Shown: positions 1-8,760, counted from the stretch's first letter. The stretch is DNA of 64,000 bases from an uncultured Bacillota bacterium (GCA_934702375.1 CAKUYE010000008.1:33816-97815), one strand, 5' to 3'. Numbers and translations: made by a program. Notes: generated from the sequence alone by a model not told the origin.

Positions 1-1
1 A

Positions 2-841
2 AAAAACAATGTTGCTTATTGCTATAATATCGGCAATGTCACAGGCACAAAAAATATCGGCAGCATCGGCGGAAACCTTCGTAAAAACACCGTAACAGAT
101 TGCTTCTATTTAAACGGAACCGGATCTGCTGTAGGAACAGAAAGCAGCAGCACCGTACAGGCACAATCCAAAACAAAGGCGGAAATGCAAACAGAAGCCT
201 TTGTCAATCTTTTAAATGCAAAAGAAGTCCATTATAAATTCGATGGTCTCAACGAAAATATGGGGTATCCGATGCTTTGCAGCCTTTCCATTCTGCCCTT
301 TAAAGACGTCATCGATGAAAGCCAATACTACTTTGAGCCTGTTGTTTGGGCTTATTACAACGATATCACAAAGGGAACTTCTCCGGTGGAATTTACCCCC
401 AACGGCAGCTGTACCCGAGGACAAGTCGTTACTTTCCTCTGGAGATTTTTCGGATGTCCCGACCCGGAAACCAAAAACAGCCCCTTCACGGATATTTCTT
501 CAACGGATTACTTCTACAATGCAGTGCTTTGGGCTTATGAATGTGGTATTACCGTAGGCACCTCCGATACAACCTTCTCGCCAAACAATACGGTAACGAG
601 AGCGGAGTTTGTAACCTTCCTTTGGAGATGTGAAGATGAACCCGAAAGCTCTGCGACAAAACCCTTTAAAGACATTATTGCCGGTCAGTATTACGAAAAA
701 GCGGTTGCCTGGGCAGCGGAAAACAGCATTACCGCAGGAATTTCTCCCTCGGAATTTGCACCAAACAACAGCTGCGCCAGAGGGCAGGTCGTTACCTTCC
801 TTTTCCGTTATGAGGATTATCTGTCCAAAACACAGCAATAA
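2..841 (+). CDS. SLH-domain surface protein, C-terminal part (5' end outside window)
   Basis: The reading frame is open from the first bases of the window, so this is the C-terminal end (about 279 residues) of a larger secreted protein. The first 45 residues carry a GLUG-like repeat (YNIGNVTGTKNIGSIGG), a motif of bacterial surface adhesins. Three S-layer homology domains follow (about residues 97-150, 160-215 and 222-275), each with the F-x-D-V/I ... A-V-x-W-A ... F-x-P-N ... T-R-G/A-x-x-V-T-F-L signature. SLH domains bind pyruvylated secondary cell-wall polymer, so the protein is held non-covalently on the wall. Ligand and role are not visible because the N-terminus is missing. A strong terminator follows. 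Confidence 0.88.
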   Translation, partial: KNNVAYCYNIGNVTGTKNIGSIGGNLRKNTVTDCFYLNGTGSAVGTESSSTVQAQSKTKAEMQTEAFVNLLNAKEVHYKFDGLNENMGYPMLCSLSILPFKDVIDESQYYFEPVVWAYYNDITKGTSPVEFTPNGSCTRGQVVTFLWRFFGCPDPETKNSPFTDISSTDYFYNAVLWAYECGITVGTSDTTFSPNNTVTRAEFVTFLWRCEDEPESSATKPFKDIIAGQYYEKAVAWAAENSITAGISPSEFAPNNSCARGQVVTFLFRYEDYLSKTQQ

Positions 842-860
842 CAACTCCGAGATCACAAAA

Positions 861-890
861 AGAGGATGGCGCGAAACCATCCTCTTTTTT
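861..890. terminator. Bidirectional terminator between the SLH gene and tuf
   Basis: A 9-bp stem AGAGGATGG/CCATCCTCT is followed by six T on the plus strand and preceded by five A (T on the minus strand). It can end both converging transcripts. Confidence 0.85.
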
Positions 891-907
891 ATGTGCAAAG
901 CACTTAA

Positions 908-2110
908 TTATTCAATAATGGAAGATACAACACCGGAACCAACGGTTCTGCCGCCTTCACGAATAGCGAAGCGGAGACCCTGTTCGATAGCGATGGGGGT
1001 GATCAATTCGATGGTCATCTTGATGTTGTCCCCGGGCATTACCATTTCTACGCCTTCGGGAAGCATTGCTACACCGGTAACGTCAGTTGTTCTGAAATAG
1101 AACTGAGGACGATAGCCGTTGAAGAAGGGAGTATGACGGCCGCCTTCTTCTTTGGTCAGTACATATACTTCGCCGGTGAATTTGGTATGAGGATGAATGC
1201 TGCCGGGTTTGGCCAATACCTGACCACGTTCGACTTCTTTTCTATCAATACCGCGGAGCAAGCAACCAATGTTGTCGCCGGCTTCTGCGTAGTCCATCAT
1301 TTTACGGAACATTTCTACGCCGGTTACAACGGTTTTGCGGGGTTCGTCCTGGAGACCAACGATCTGGACTTCGTCACCGACTTTAACCTGACCACGTTCG
1401 ACACGACCGGTTACAACGGTACCACGACCGGTAATGGTGAATACATCTTCGATGGGCATCAAGAAGGGTTTATCGGTATCACGATCGGGAGTAGGAATGT
1501 AAGCATCAACTTCATCCATTAATTTCCAGATCGGGCCGCACCACTGGCAGTCACGGCTGCCGCAGCCGCATTCGCCGGCTTTCAAGGCAGAACCGGATAC
1601 GATCGGAATATCATCGCCGGGGAATTCGTATTCGTTGAGAAGTTCACGAACTTCCATTTCTACCAATTCCATCAATTCATCATCGTCAACCTGGTCAGCT
1701 TTGTTCAGGAATACTACGATGTAATGTACACCAACCTGGCGGGCCAAGAGGATGTGTTCACGAGTCTGAGGCATGGGGCCGTCAGCTGCGGATACAACCA
1801 GAATTGCACCATCCATCTGAGCAGCACCGGTGATCATGTTTTTAACATAGTCTGCGTGTCCGGGGCAGTCCACGTGGGCATAGTGTCTGTTTTCGGTTTC
1901 GTATTCTACGTGGGCGGTGTTAATGGTAATACCGCGTTCTCTTTCTTCAGGTGCAGCATCGATTTCTGCATAGCTCTTCACTACAGCACCGCCGGCTTTG
2001 GCCAGGCAGGTGGTGATTGCTGCGGTCAATGTGGTCTTACCATGGTCTACGTGGCCGATGGTACCAATGTTTACATGCGGTTTTGTGCGTTCGTACTTTT
2101 CTTTCGCCAT
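908..2110 (-). CDS. tuf: Elongation factor Tu
   Basis: EF-Tu, 400 residues, delivers aminoacyl-tRNA to the ribosome as a GTPase. Visible motifs: P-loop GHVDHGKT (19-26), switch I RGITINTAHVEY, DCPGHADY, NKAD (137-140), then the two beta-barrel domains ending in GGRTVGSGVV. The ATG at 2110 matches family starts. An in-frame TTG four codons upstream lies directly against the AGGAGG and is less likely. Residues 181-191 carry a four-cysteine insert (C-x-C-x4-C-x2-C) between the G domain's last strand and helix, absent from E. coli EF-Tu. The gene stands alone without fusA or rpsL, so it may be a second tuf copy. Confidence 0.98.
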   Translation of the reverse strand: MAKEKYERTKPHVNIGTIGHVDHGKTTLTAAITTCLAKAGGAVVKSYAEIDAAPEERERGITINTAHVEYETENRHYAHVDCPGHADYVKNMITGAAQMDGAILVVSAADGPMPQTREHILLARQVGVHYIVVFLNKADQVDDDELMELVEMEVRELLNEYEFPGDDIPIVSGSALKAGECGCGSRDCQWCGPIWKLMDEVDAYIPTPDRDTDKPFLMPIEDVFTITGRGTVVTGRVERGQVKVGDEVQIVGLQDEPRKTVVTGVEMFRKMMDYAEAGDNIGCLLRGIDRKEVERGQVLAKPGSIHPHTKFTGEVYVLTKEEGGRHTPFFNGYRPQFYFRTTDVTGVAMLPEGVEMVMPGDNIKMTIELITPIAIEQGLRFAIREGGRTVGSGVVSSIIE

Positions 2111-2175
2111 TTGCTTATGCAAACCTCCTGATAAATAAATAACATTTAACTGGGCATACTACATTAATTATAGTT

Positions 2176-2204
2176 ATCATATTCGATTTTACGTCGGTTG
2201 TCAA
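2176..2204 (-). promoter_or_regulatory. Sigma-A promoter of tuf
   Basis: On the minus strand, TTGACA (2204-2199), a 17-bp spacer and TATGAT (2181-2176) precede tuf by about 65 bp. Confidence 0.75.
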
Positions 2205-2226
2205 TAGGTTTTATGCAGTTATACAC

Positions 2227-4029
2227 CTATTTTATCAAAATTTTTCTCAACTCTTCCAGTCTTTCCTCAAATAGTGGGAATATCCCGGGAATCGTTTTGG
2301 GATCGGTAAGATCCACACCGGCCTTTTTCAGCAGCTCATTGGGTTCATCGCTGCATCCGCCTTTAAGGAAGAAAAGATAATCTTCCACAGCTCCGGTTTC
2401 ACCGGAAAGAATGCGTTTTGCCAAATATTGGGCGGCGGCAAAGCTGGTAGCGTATTTGTAGACATAAAATCCGTTATAGAAATGAGGAATTCTAGCCCAT
2501 TCCAAGGCAATTTCGTCATCATATACGATGGCATCACCAAAATAATCTTTATTAAGCTGCAAATATATTTCATTAAAATCATCCGCAGTGAGAGTTTCCA
2601 TCTGCTCTGCCCTCTGATGAATGATCTTTTCAAATTCCGCAAACATTGTCTGACGATAAACCGTGCCCCGGAATTCTTCCAAATACTGATTCAGCAAAAA
2701 GGCCTTTTCCTTATCATCTTTGGAGGTTTTCAGCATATAATCGGCAAGAAGCGTTTCGTTAACAGTAGAAGCAACTTCTGCCACGAAAATGCGGTAATAG
2801 GCATAGGGATACGGTTGATGATTCCAGGAGTAATAGGAGTGCAGAGAGTGCCCTAATTCATGTGCCAAAGTAAAGACACTGTTGAGATTATCCTGATAAC
2901 TCATTAAAACATAGGGATTGGTATTATAAACGCCCCAGGAATACGCTCCGGAGGTCTTGCCTTCATTTTCCCGAATATCGATCCAACGCTCATCTCTGGC
3001 TCTTTGAAGGAGAGCAACATATTCTTCTCCCAAAGGCGAAAGAGCTTTTTTCACGATATCAAAGCCTTCTTCAAAGGGGATTTTTCGATCGGCATCTCCT
3101 ACCAAAGGAGTATAAACGTCGTAAAAGTGGAGTTCCTCCAAACCAAGGACATCTTTACGCAAACGGAGATAATCCTGAAAAGCCCCAAGGTTGCTGCGGA
3201 TTGAAGCGATCAAATTATCGTAAAGCGTTTCATCAACGGCATCGGCAAAAAGTGCGCTGTTCAAAGCCGAAGGGTAGCGGCGCACCTTTGCATAAAAAAC
3301 TTCACTTTTTACGCTCCCTGCCAGAGTAGCGGCAACAGTATTGCGATAACTGCCATAGGAACGGTAAAGTCCTTCAAAAGCATCCTTACGCACACGGCGG
3401 TCTTTGCTTTCCATCAAACGAATATAGTTGCCATGGGTTATGCGGATGAGGTTTCCTTTTTCATCCTGAATTTTGGGAAATTTCAGATCTGCTTCGTTAA
3501 ACATCGTAAAGGTGTTTTGAGAGCTTTCCGCCATTTCTCCACTCATGGCAAGGATCGCTTCCACTTCATGGCTTAAGGTGTGGGGTTCAAAACGCAGCAT
3601 ATCTTTAAAGACGCGGCGATAAACTTCCAAAGGTTCATAGCTGTCGATTAACGCATCCACAACCTTTTCTCCGGCAGCAAGGATCTCCGGCGTAAAGAAA
3701 GCCATAGCTTCCTGAGCTTTAACCATTAATGCCATGGCCCGGTCACGCATCCCCTGATAACGATTTAAGCGATTATCTTCATCCAACTTCATTTTTGCAT
3801 AGACATAAAGATCATCCAGCTTCAGCTCAATGGATTCGGTAAGTTCCATAAAGCGAAAAAGGGATTCTCCGCTTTCCGTGAGACGGCCTTGAAAAGAAGG
3901 TATATCTTTCATTTCCCGGGCAGCATCTTCAAAATCCTGCTCCCAGACATCAACATCTTTATAAATAAGCTCCAGATCCCAACGGTCTTTTTGAGGGATC
4001 TCACTTCTCTGAGGTAATTTATTTGTCAT
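2227..4029 (-). CDS. pepF: Oligoendopeptidase F (M3 family)
   Basis: About 600-residue cytosolic zinc metallopeptidase that degrades oligopeptides. The M3 zinc motif HELGHSLHSYYS (H-E-x-x-H) is in the C-terminal half, with the downstream zinc-ligand glutamate region FVAEVASTVNETLL. Length is normal for PepF. The chosen ATG at 4029 (MTNKLPQRSE) has AAAGGA nine bases upstream; the longer frame lacks such a site. It is monocistronic, downstream of tuf in the same direction but behind its own region. The N-terminal helical part (RWDLELIYKDVDVWEQDFE) is typical of the family. Confidence 0.95.
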   Translation of the reverse strand: MTNKLPQRSEIPQKDRWDLELIYKDVDVWEQDFEDAAREMKDIPSFQGRLTESGESLFRFMELTESIELKLDDLYVYAKMKLDEDNRLNRYQGMRDRAMALMVKAQEAMAFFTPEILAAGEKVVDALIDSYEPLEVYRRVFKDMLRFEPHTLSHEVEAILAMSGEMAESSQNTFTMFNEADLKFPKIQDEKGNLIRITHGNYIRLMESKDRRVRKDAFEGLYRSYGSYRNTVAATLAGSVKSEVFYAKVRRYPSALNSALFADAVDETLYDNLIASIRSNLGAFQDYLRLRKDVLGLEELHFYDVYTPLVGDADRKIPFEEGFDIVKKALSPLGEEYVALLQRARDERWIDIRENEGKTSGAYSWGVYNTNPYVLMSYQDNLNSVFTLAHELGHSLHSYYSWNHQPYPYAYYRIFVAEVASTVNETLLADYMLKTSKDDKEKAFLLNQYLEEFRGTVYRQTMFAEFEKIIHQRAEQMETLTADDFNEIYLQLNKDYFGDAIVYDDEIALEWARIPHFYNGFYVYKYATSFAAAQYLAKRILSGETGAVEDYLFFLKGGCSDEPNELLKKAGVDLTDPKTIPGIFPLFEERLEELRKILIK

Positions 4030-4084
4030 AAAACAGGGTCCTTTCTTTTTTCTCAAAGAATATTAAAAATAATCATAAAACATC

Positions 4085-4113
4085 TTGCGCAAATCAAAAA
4101 TATTCATTATGAT
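4085..4113 (+). promoter_or_regulatory. Sigma-A promoter placing transcription start at the ATG of the YkgJ-like gene
   Basis: TTGCGC (4085-4090), 17-bp spacer, TATGAT (4108-4113). The expected start, seven bases after the -10, is position 4120, the A of the start codon. No Shine-Dalgarno precedes that ATG, so the mRNA may be leaderless. Confidence 0.55.
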
Positions 4114-4119
4114 AAGACT

Positions 4120-4728
4120 ATGGAAAAATCAGCAACATTAAATTTTCAAATCATTGCCGTTGATGACGGCTTTGCCTATGACGTGCACCTGATCAGTAAA
4201 GATGCCACAATAGGTGATTACATTCGTCTCCTGGATGAATTTCTTGACGAAAAGGTAGCACCATGCCTCGGCTGCGATCTGTGTTGCAGCCAACGGATCC
4301 CTCTGACTTTGCCGGACATTTATACCTATGCCGGCAAAGAAAAGGAATCGATTGCCGCATTTATGAAGGAAAATGCGGAGATCCGTTTTAACGGCAAAGC
4401 TGTGGATATTAAATTAGCCCAGCGCAGTGACGGCAGCTGTATTTTTCTCGATAGAGAAAACCACAAATGCAGCGACCATATCCATCGCAGTCTTACCTGT
4501 CATACCTATATTTGCCTGCCGCAGACAGAACGTGCCAGAAACCTTAGAGAGGAACTAATCAATCAGGGAGAAGATGCCCTAACCGCAGCCCTTTTTGAAT
4601 GGAAACTGCTGGAGGATGAAGGGCGAAAAGAAAACTACCCGATAAATCCGGCATGGCACGGTAAGAATTTTGACGAAATCAAGCTGAAGGATGTTTTATC
4701 CCCGTCCGTCTATACAGCGCTGAAGTAA
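4120..4728 (+). CDS. YkgJ-family zinc/iron-chelating cysteine cluster protein
   Basis: This 202-residue soluble protein has the YkgJ (UPF0153/CxxCxxCC) signature: cysteines at 49, 52, 55 and 56, then C107, C117, C127 and C132. The family is predicted to bind a metal ion or Fe-S cluster through these eight cysteines; the biochemical role is unknown. There is no signal peptide or membrane segment. It lacks a visible ribosome-binding site and its promoter predicts a start at the ATG itself. Its 3' end overlaps the convergent gene at 4679-5437 by 50 bp. Confidence 0.8.
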   Translation: MEKSATLNFQIIAVDDGFAYDVHLISKDATIGDYIRLLDEFLDEKVAPCLGCDLCCSQRIPLTLPDIYTYAGKEKESIAAFMKENAEIRFNGKAVDIKLAQRSDGSCIFLDRENHKCSDHIHRSLTCHTYICLPQTERARNLREELINQGEDALTAALFEWKLLEDEGRKENYPINPAWHGKNFDEIKLKDVLSPSVYTALK

Positions 4729-5437
4729 TCTCTTCAATGGATTCTGCCATAAAATCATCATAGACCGGCGCAACGATATCAATAGCTCTTTTGATCAATT
4801 CTACCAAAGCTTTTTGATCACAGTCTTCAATATCATGACGTCGTTTTAAAGAAGCAATAAACTTTGCTGCCATTGTTTCCAAATCACTGCCATCAAAACT
4901 GAAATAGGTGGAAACCTCCGTAAACATACGGCGGATATCCTCCTTCGGCTGACCAAGATAACCTTCAAGAAACACCGTACAAAATTCTTCTCCCTCTTTG
5001 GGTAAAGCCGACAATACCGTTGCGGCAATGTGGGGGTGCTTTTGTTCCGTGATGGCATCAAAAGCGATTTCCATGATATTATGGGTTTTCCAAAGCTGCA
5101 TTCCCTTTGGTAAACAGCAAGCCTTTCCTACTTCCGCCGCAATCGTTTCTCCGGCCTGGAAACAAAACCCCGGACGTACACCGTGATATTCTTCATCAGC
5201 GTACCAGTCGATCCCGGGCAAAGCAACACCATGGGTAAGGGCACCGAGAGCAAAATCAAGATGATCCGGGGCTGTTTCCCGGGCATAATGATACATATCG
5301 ACTCCCATTTCATGGCACAAATTACGGCCAATGCCCAAAAAAGCACCGTAATCCGGAAACAATGCCCCAAGGGAAGAAAGCTTTGTTTCATAACCTAAAA
5401 CAGCTTTTGCAGTATATAAGTGGGTCAATGGAAACAT
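4679..5437 (-). CDS. Uncharacterised protein, faint resemblance to zinc-dependent phospholipase C-like proteins
   Basis: This 252-residue protein begins MFPLTHLYTAKAVLG; the ATG at 5437 has AGAGGT at good spacing, and a longer frame upstream has no support. I do not recognise the family with certainty. The elements THLYTAKAVLG, LGALFPDYGAFLG and LGALTHGVALPG resemble the metal-ligand layout of the PF00882 zinc-dependent phospholipase C-like fold, where spaced His/Asp residues bind zinc; this is inference only. No signal peptide is evident. Its end overlaps the end of the YkgJ-like gene by 50 bp on the opposite strand, so neither gene has its own terminator. Confidence 0.6.
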   Translation of the reverse strand: MFPLTHLYTAKAVLGYETKLSSLGALFPDYGAFLGIGRNLCHEMGVDMYHYARETAPDHLDFALGALTHGVALPGIDWYADEEYHGVRPGFCFQAGETIAAEVGKACCLPKGMQLWKTHNIMEIAFDAITEQKHPHIAATVLSALPKEGEEFCTVFLEGYLGQPKEDIRRMFTEVSTYFSFDGSDLETMAAKFIASLKRRHDIEDCDQKALVELIKRAIDIVAPVYDDFMAESIEEITSALYRRTGIKHPSA

Positions 5438-5596
5438 TGCACGACCTCTTTTCCTTATAGTATTAGTATGGATGGTTTCTTTCATCTTAAAACATTTTTT
5501 TCCTTTTGGCAAGTCGAATCTTTATAAAATGAAAGATTCGTCCTAAAAAGCTTTGATAAATAATCATTTTTCCCTGAAAAAAACATAATTACGATA

Positions 5597-5625
5597 TTGA
5601 AAATAAAGAATAAATTCCGTATGAT
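5597..5625 (+). promoter_or_regulatory. Sigma-A promoter of the YitT-family gene
   Basis: TTGAAA, 17-bp spacer, TATGAT, about 50 bp before the TTG start. Confidence 0.6.
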
Positions 5626-5676
5626 ATATGGGCAGCAGGACAAAAAGGATCAGCCTGCCGCAGGGAGGAACAAAAA

Positions 5677-6714
5677 TTGAGCCTAAAAGCTTGCTTTAAC
5701 CGAAACACCTTATACGACATTATCATGATCACTATAGGGTCTTTTTTTTGGGTATTAAGTTTGAATGCATTGATCGTACCAAATGGAATCCTTTCTGCCG
5801 GACTTACCGGGGTATCCATCATTATACATAACTTTATACCCGTACTTCCCATTTCCATCATCGTTTATATACTGAATGTCCCGATTATGATTTGGGCATG
5901 GAAAGAATTGAATAAGCGGTTTATCGTTTATACCTTTTATGCCGTGACCCTTCAATCGATCCTGATGGAGTTGATGCGAAACTTTCCTACTTATACCGGC
6001 GATATCATGCTGGCAGCGATCTTTGCCGGAGTATTTGCCGGGGTCGGTTCCGGTTTAGTTATTCGCCGTAACGGCAGCGGTGCCGGTACCGATGTAATCG
6101 GCATCATTATTAAGAAAAAAAGAGGATACAGCGTAGGCACTGTGAGTATGATCTTTAATACCTGTGTGATCTGTCTTTGTGCCTTCCTCTACGGTGTAGA
6201 GATCGCCATGTATACCATCATTTTTATTGCGGTATTTTCCGTATGTACCGACAAAGCCATTGCCGGTATGGGCAAAAAATACACCGCAATGATCGTCACA
6301 ACGCATCCCGAAGAAATGAAAAATGTTATTTTTGACCGGCTTCATCGCGGCGTAACATTTTTAAGAGGGAAGGGTGCATTTTTAGGCGACCAGAAGGATG
6401 TCATCTACTGTGCCATTAACCAATATGAGCTGGCAATTTTAAAAGATCTGATTTACACCATTGATCCCGATGTGTTTATGACCATTACCGAAACCACCGA
6501 GATTTACGGGCACTTCCGAAAGACAAAAGAAATGGTCCTTACCGCTGCGGAATTGGAAACCGGAGTGGTTACCTCTGCCCAGGAACCGGTGAGTGCTGTA
6601 GTAGACAGACAAAAGCCAAAGGTTGCCGTAATTGATAAGGACCACGAGGTTATTGACCACAAGGAAATCGAAACAGAACTGGAAGACGGCGAAGAACGTC
6701 AAGATGACGATTAA
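5677..6714 (+). CDS. YitT-family membrane protein (DUF161/DUF2179)
   Basis: 345 residues. The N-terminal half has five or six hydrophobic segments (IIMITIGSFFWVLSLNALIV, ISIIVYILNVPIMIWAW, AIFAGVFAGVGSGLVI) with the YitT motif G-G-x-G/N-G-S-G-A-G-T-D. A cytoplasmic DUF2179 domain follows (about 215-280, ATPEEM... RGVTFLRGKGAF). The family is an integral membrane family of unknown transport function. The acidic tail after residue 290 (EIETELEDGEERQDDD) is unusual. Translation starts at TTG (5677), supported by GGAGGA eight bases upstream. It is a single gene with its own promoter and terminator. Confidence 0.88.
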   Translation: MSLKACFNRNTLYDIIMITIGSFFWVLSLNALIVPNGILSAGLTGVSIIIHNFIPVLPISIIVYILNVPIMIWAWKELNKRFIVYTFYAVTLQSILMELMRNFPTYTGDIMLAAIFAGVFAGVGSGLVIRRNGSGAGTDVIGIIIKKKRGYSVGTVSMIFNTCVICLCAFLYGVEIAMYTIIFIAVFSVCTDKAIAGMGKKYTAMIVTTHPEEMKNVIFDRLHRGVTFLRGKGAFLGDQKDVIYCAINQYELAILKDLIYTIDPDVFMTITETTEIYGHFRKTKEMVLTAAELETGVVTSAQEPVSAVVDRQKPKVAVIDKDHEVIDHKEIETELEDGEERQDDD

Positions 6715-6721
6715 ACAATAT

Positions 6722-6760
6722 AACGACTTATTTCTTGAATAACGGAAATAAGTCGTTTTT
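6722..6760 (+). terminator. Terminator of the YitT-family gene
   Basis: A 13-bp perfect stem AACGACTTATTTC/GAAATAAGTCGTT followed by TTTTATTT. Confidence 0.9.
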
Positions 6761-6845
6761 ATTTGTTCACACGTTGATCCTTGTCTTTTTTCGACACTGT
6801 GATACAATAATAGTATAATAATCAGTCAATCATAAGGAGATCGCA

Positions 6846-7712
6846 ATGCACTATACAACAGCCAAGGGCATATTGTCCGCAAAAAACGGAATGAATCTGT
6901 ACAGAGGATGCTCTCACGGCTGTATTTACTGTGATTCCCGCAGTCATTGCTACCAAATGGCCCACGACTTTGAGGATATCGAAGTCAAAGAAAATGCTCT
7001 GACCTTGTTGGAACATACGTTACGTCATAAAAGAAAAAAATGTATGATTGGAACCGGTTCCATGTCCGATCCCTATATGCCTTTGGAGAAAGACCTGCAA
7101 TATACCCGCAAGGCACTGGAACTGATTTACAACTACGGCTTCGGTGCCACGTTAATTACAAAATCGAACCTGGTATTACGAGATATCGACCTCCTGAAAA
7201 AATTCAACACACGGACAAAATGCGTTGTACAAATGACCCTTACAACCTTTGACGAATCTCTCTGCAAGAAGCTGGAACCAAAGGTTTGCACCACAAAAAC
7301 ACGGTTTGAAGTATTAAAGGCCCTTCACAGCGAAGGAATCCCCACAGTGGTATGGCTTTCACCGATTTTACCGATGCTGAATGACAATCGGGAAAATATC
7401 GAAGGCATTCTCCAATACTGTATAAAAGCAAAAGTTTACGGAGTCATCTGTTTCGGAATGGGCTTGACCTTAAGAGAGGGTAATCGAGAATATTTCTACG
7501 ACCAGCTGGATCTCCATTTTCCAAACCTGAAGCAATATTATATGCAGCGCTATGGAAATCAATATATGATCAACAGTCCCCGAAACAGGGAGTTAATGCA
7601 AATTTATCACAGACTTTGCGAAGAAAACCACATACTTCATAACAATAACGATATTTTTCAATATCTGCAAACATTTACGGAAAAAGAGCCATTGCAGCCC
7701 AGCTTATTTTAG
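6846..7712 (+). CDS. SPL-like radical SAM protein (Rv2578c type)
   Basis: 288 residues. The radical SAM [4Fe-4S] motif C-x3-C-x2-C is at residues 22-29 (CSHGCIYC), then GTGSMSDPYMPLE and ITKSNLVLRDIDLL, typical of the spore-photoproduct-lyase-like subfamily. Members are usually annotated SPL family radical SAM protein; the substrate of this shorter group is not established, and a role in DNA photolesion repair is only a possibility. AAGGAG lies six bases before the ATG. A possible promoter TTGTCT-16-TACAAT is just upstream. The downstream YdcF gene is 26 bp away and probably cotranscribed. Confidence 0.88.
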   Translation: MHYTTAKGILSAKNGMNLYRGCSHGCIYCDSRSHCYQMAHDFEDIEVKENALTLLEHTLRHKRKKCMIGTGSMSDPYMPLEKDLQYTRKALELIYNYGFGATLITKSNLVLRDIDLLKKFNTRTKCVVQMTLTTFDESLCKKLEPKVCTTKTRFEVLKALHSEGIPTVVWLSPILPMLNDNRENIEGILQYCIKAKVYGVICFGMGLTLREGNREYFYDQLDLHFPNLKQYYMQRYGNQYMINSPRNRELMQIYHRLCEENHILHNNNDIFQYLQTFTEKEPLQPSLF

Positions 7713-7738
7713 ATACACACAACAGAAGGGAGCTCTCT

Positions 7739-8485
7739 ATGAAAAAACTGCGAAAAATCATTGCCTATCTGCTGATTCTTATCTGTCTCTGGTTTTTACT
7801 GCCTTTAGCAAAGGGCATACTTCATATTGGGATGATCTATCCCGTAATATTGCTGTGCCCGGTGATTCTGTTCCTTTTAAAACCAAATCTATGGGAAAAC
7901 ATAAAGAAACGCCACCCTTCCTGGATCAAGATTACCATTGCCATCTATGCTGCTGTGATTCTTTTCTGTGGAAGCACTCTGGCAGTAATGATCTTTGCCG
8001 CCAATCAAAAAGCACCGGCCAACAGTACCTGTATCGTACTAGGCTGTATGGTTTATGGCGAAACACCCAGTCGTATGCTGAATGACCGGTGTGAAGCCGC
8101 CTACACATATCTGGCGGAAAATCCCAATGCTTCCTGTATTGCCACAGGAGGGCAGGGAAGGAGGGAAGATATTTCCGAAGCTGAAGCCATATGCCGCGTG
8201 TTGACAAGCAAAGGAATTGCCCGTGATCGTATTTATTTGGAAGATCAATCCACCGATACTTATGAAAATCTGCAAAATGCCGCAAAGATCATTGAAGAAA
8301 AACACTTGTCAAAAAACGTTGCTGTAGCAACAAACAGTTTTCATATTTACCGTGGTGAAATTTTTGCCCGGCTGTCCGGATTGACGCCCTATGCAGCTCC
8401 TGCTCCGACATATCTTATTATGTTGCCGGGATATTGGGCAAGAGAGATCCTTGCTGTTTGGGAGGCATGGGTCTTTTATGAATGA
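7739..8485 (+). CDS. YdcF/SanA-like DUF218 membrane protein
   Basis: 248 residues with two or three N-terminal membrane segments (AYLLILICLWFLLPLA, MIYPVILLCPVILFLL, IAIYAAVILFCGSTLAVMIF) and a DUF218 domain outside: IVLGCMVYGETPSRMLNDR, ATGGQGRREDISEAEAI, EDQSTDTYENLQNA, VATNSFHIYRG. DUF218 proteins (YdcF, SanA, ElyC) are linked to envelope biogenesis and vancomycin sensitivity; SanA-like members are thought to bind a nucleotide- or lipid-linked sugar. Preceded by GGGAGC at usable distance. Second gene after the radical SAM gene. Confidence 0.88.
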   Translation: MKKLRKIIAYLLILICLWFLLPLAKGILHIGMIYPVILLCPVILFLLKPNLWENIKKRHPSWIKITIAIYAAVILFCGSTLAVMIFAANQKAPANSTCIVLGCMVYGETPSRMLNDRCEAAYTYLAENPNASCIATGGQGRREDISEAEAICRVLTSKGIARDRIYLEDQSTDTYENLQNAAKIIEEKHLSKNVAVATNSFHIYRGEIFARLSGLTPYAAPAPTYLIMLPGYWAREILAVWEAWVFYE

Positions 8486-8541
8486 CTCCGACCTCCATTT
8501 TTGCCATAAAAACCTTTTATGTTACATAAAAGAAATAATTC

Positions 8542-8570
8542 TTGCATAAATCGACATTTTCTGATATAAT
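8542..8570 (+). promoter_or_regulatory. Sigma-A promoter of an unidentified structured RNA
   Basis: TTGCAT, 17-bp spacer, perfect TATAAT. Predicted start near 8577, with no coding sequence downstream on this strand before the convergent ABC operon. Confidence 0.75.
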
Positions 8571-8576
8571 ATGTTT

Positions 8577-8734
8577 TAATATATATGATGTAAGACCGCA
8601 TCGGCAATACTAAAAGGCATTCATTTTCTTATTTCCTGTCATGCTGGGAATAAGATTCTCCTCCGGGGCATTGACCCCGGAATAATATTTCTTTCAGATT
8701 CGATGCGGTTCAAAGTAGAACCGCATTGTTTCGT
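8577..8734 (+). ncRNA. Structured RNA with closing stem, two hairpins and an overlapping terminator; family not recognised
   Basis: The closing stem ACCGCATCG (8595-8603) pairs with CGATGCGGT (8701-8709). Inside are a 10-bp hairpin (8627-8636 with 8646-8655) and a GC hairpin TCCGGGG/CCCCGGA (8662-8668 with 8675-8681, loop CATTGA). The 3' arm of the closing stem is shared with a terminator stem ATGCGGTTC/GAACCGCAT (8703-8726) followed by TGTTTCGT. Mutually exclusive stems are what riboswitches and attenuators show, but no gene follows on this strand. The single-stranded flanks around the inner hairpins would also fit a short 6S-like RNA (5' and 3' bubble strands). I cannot decide between these. 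Confidence 0.6.
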
Positions 8735-8760
8735 ATAAAGACTATGGAACACAAAATAAA

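Noticed and set aside
8577..8734. Leader of the ABC importer
   Set aside because: The importer genes are on the other strand and end here, so this RNA cannot be their leader.
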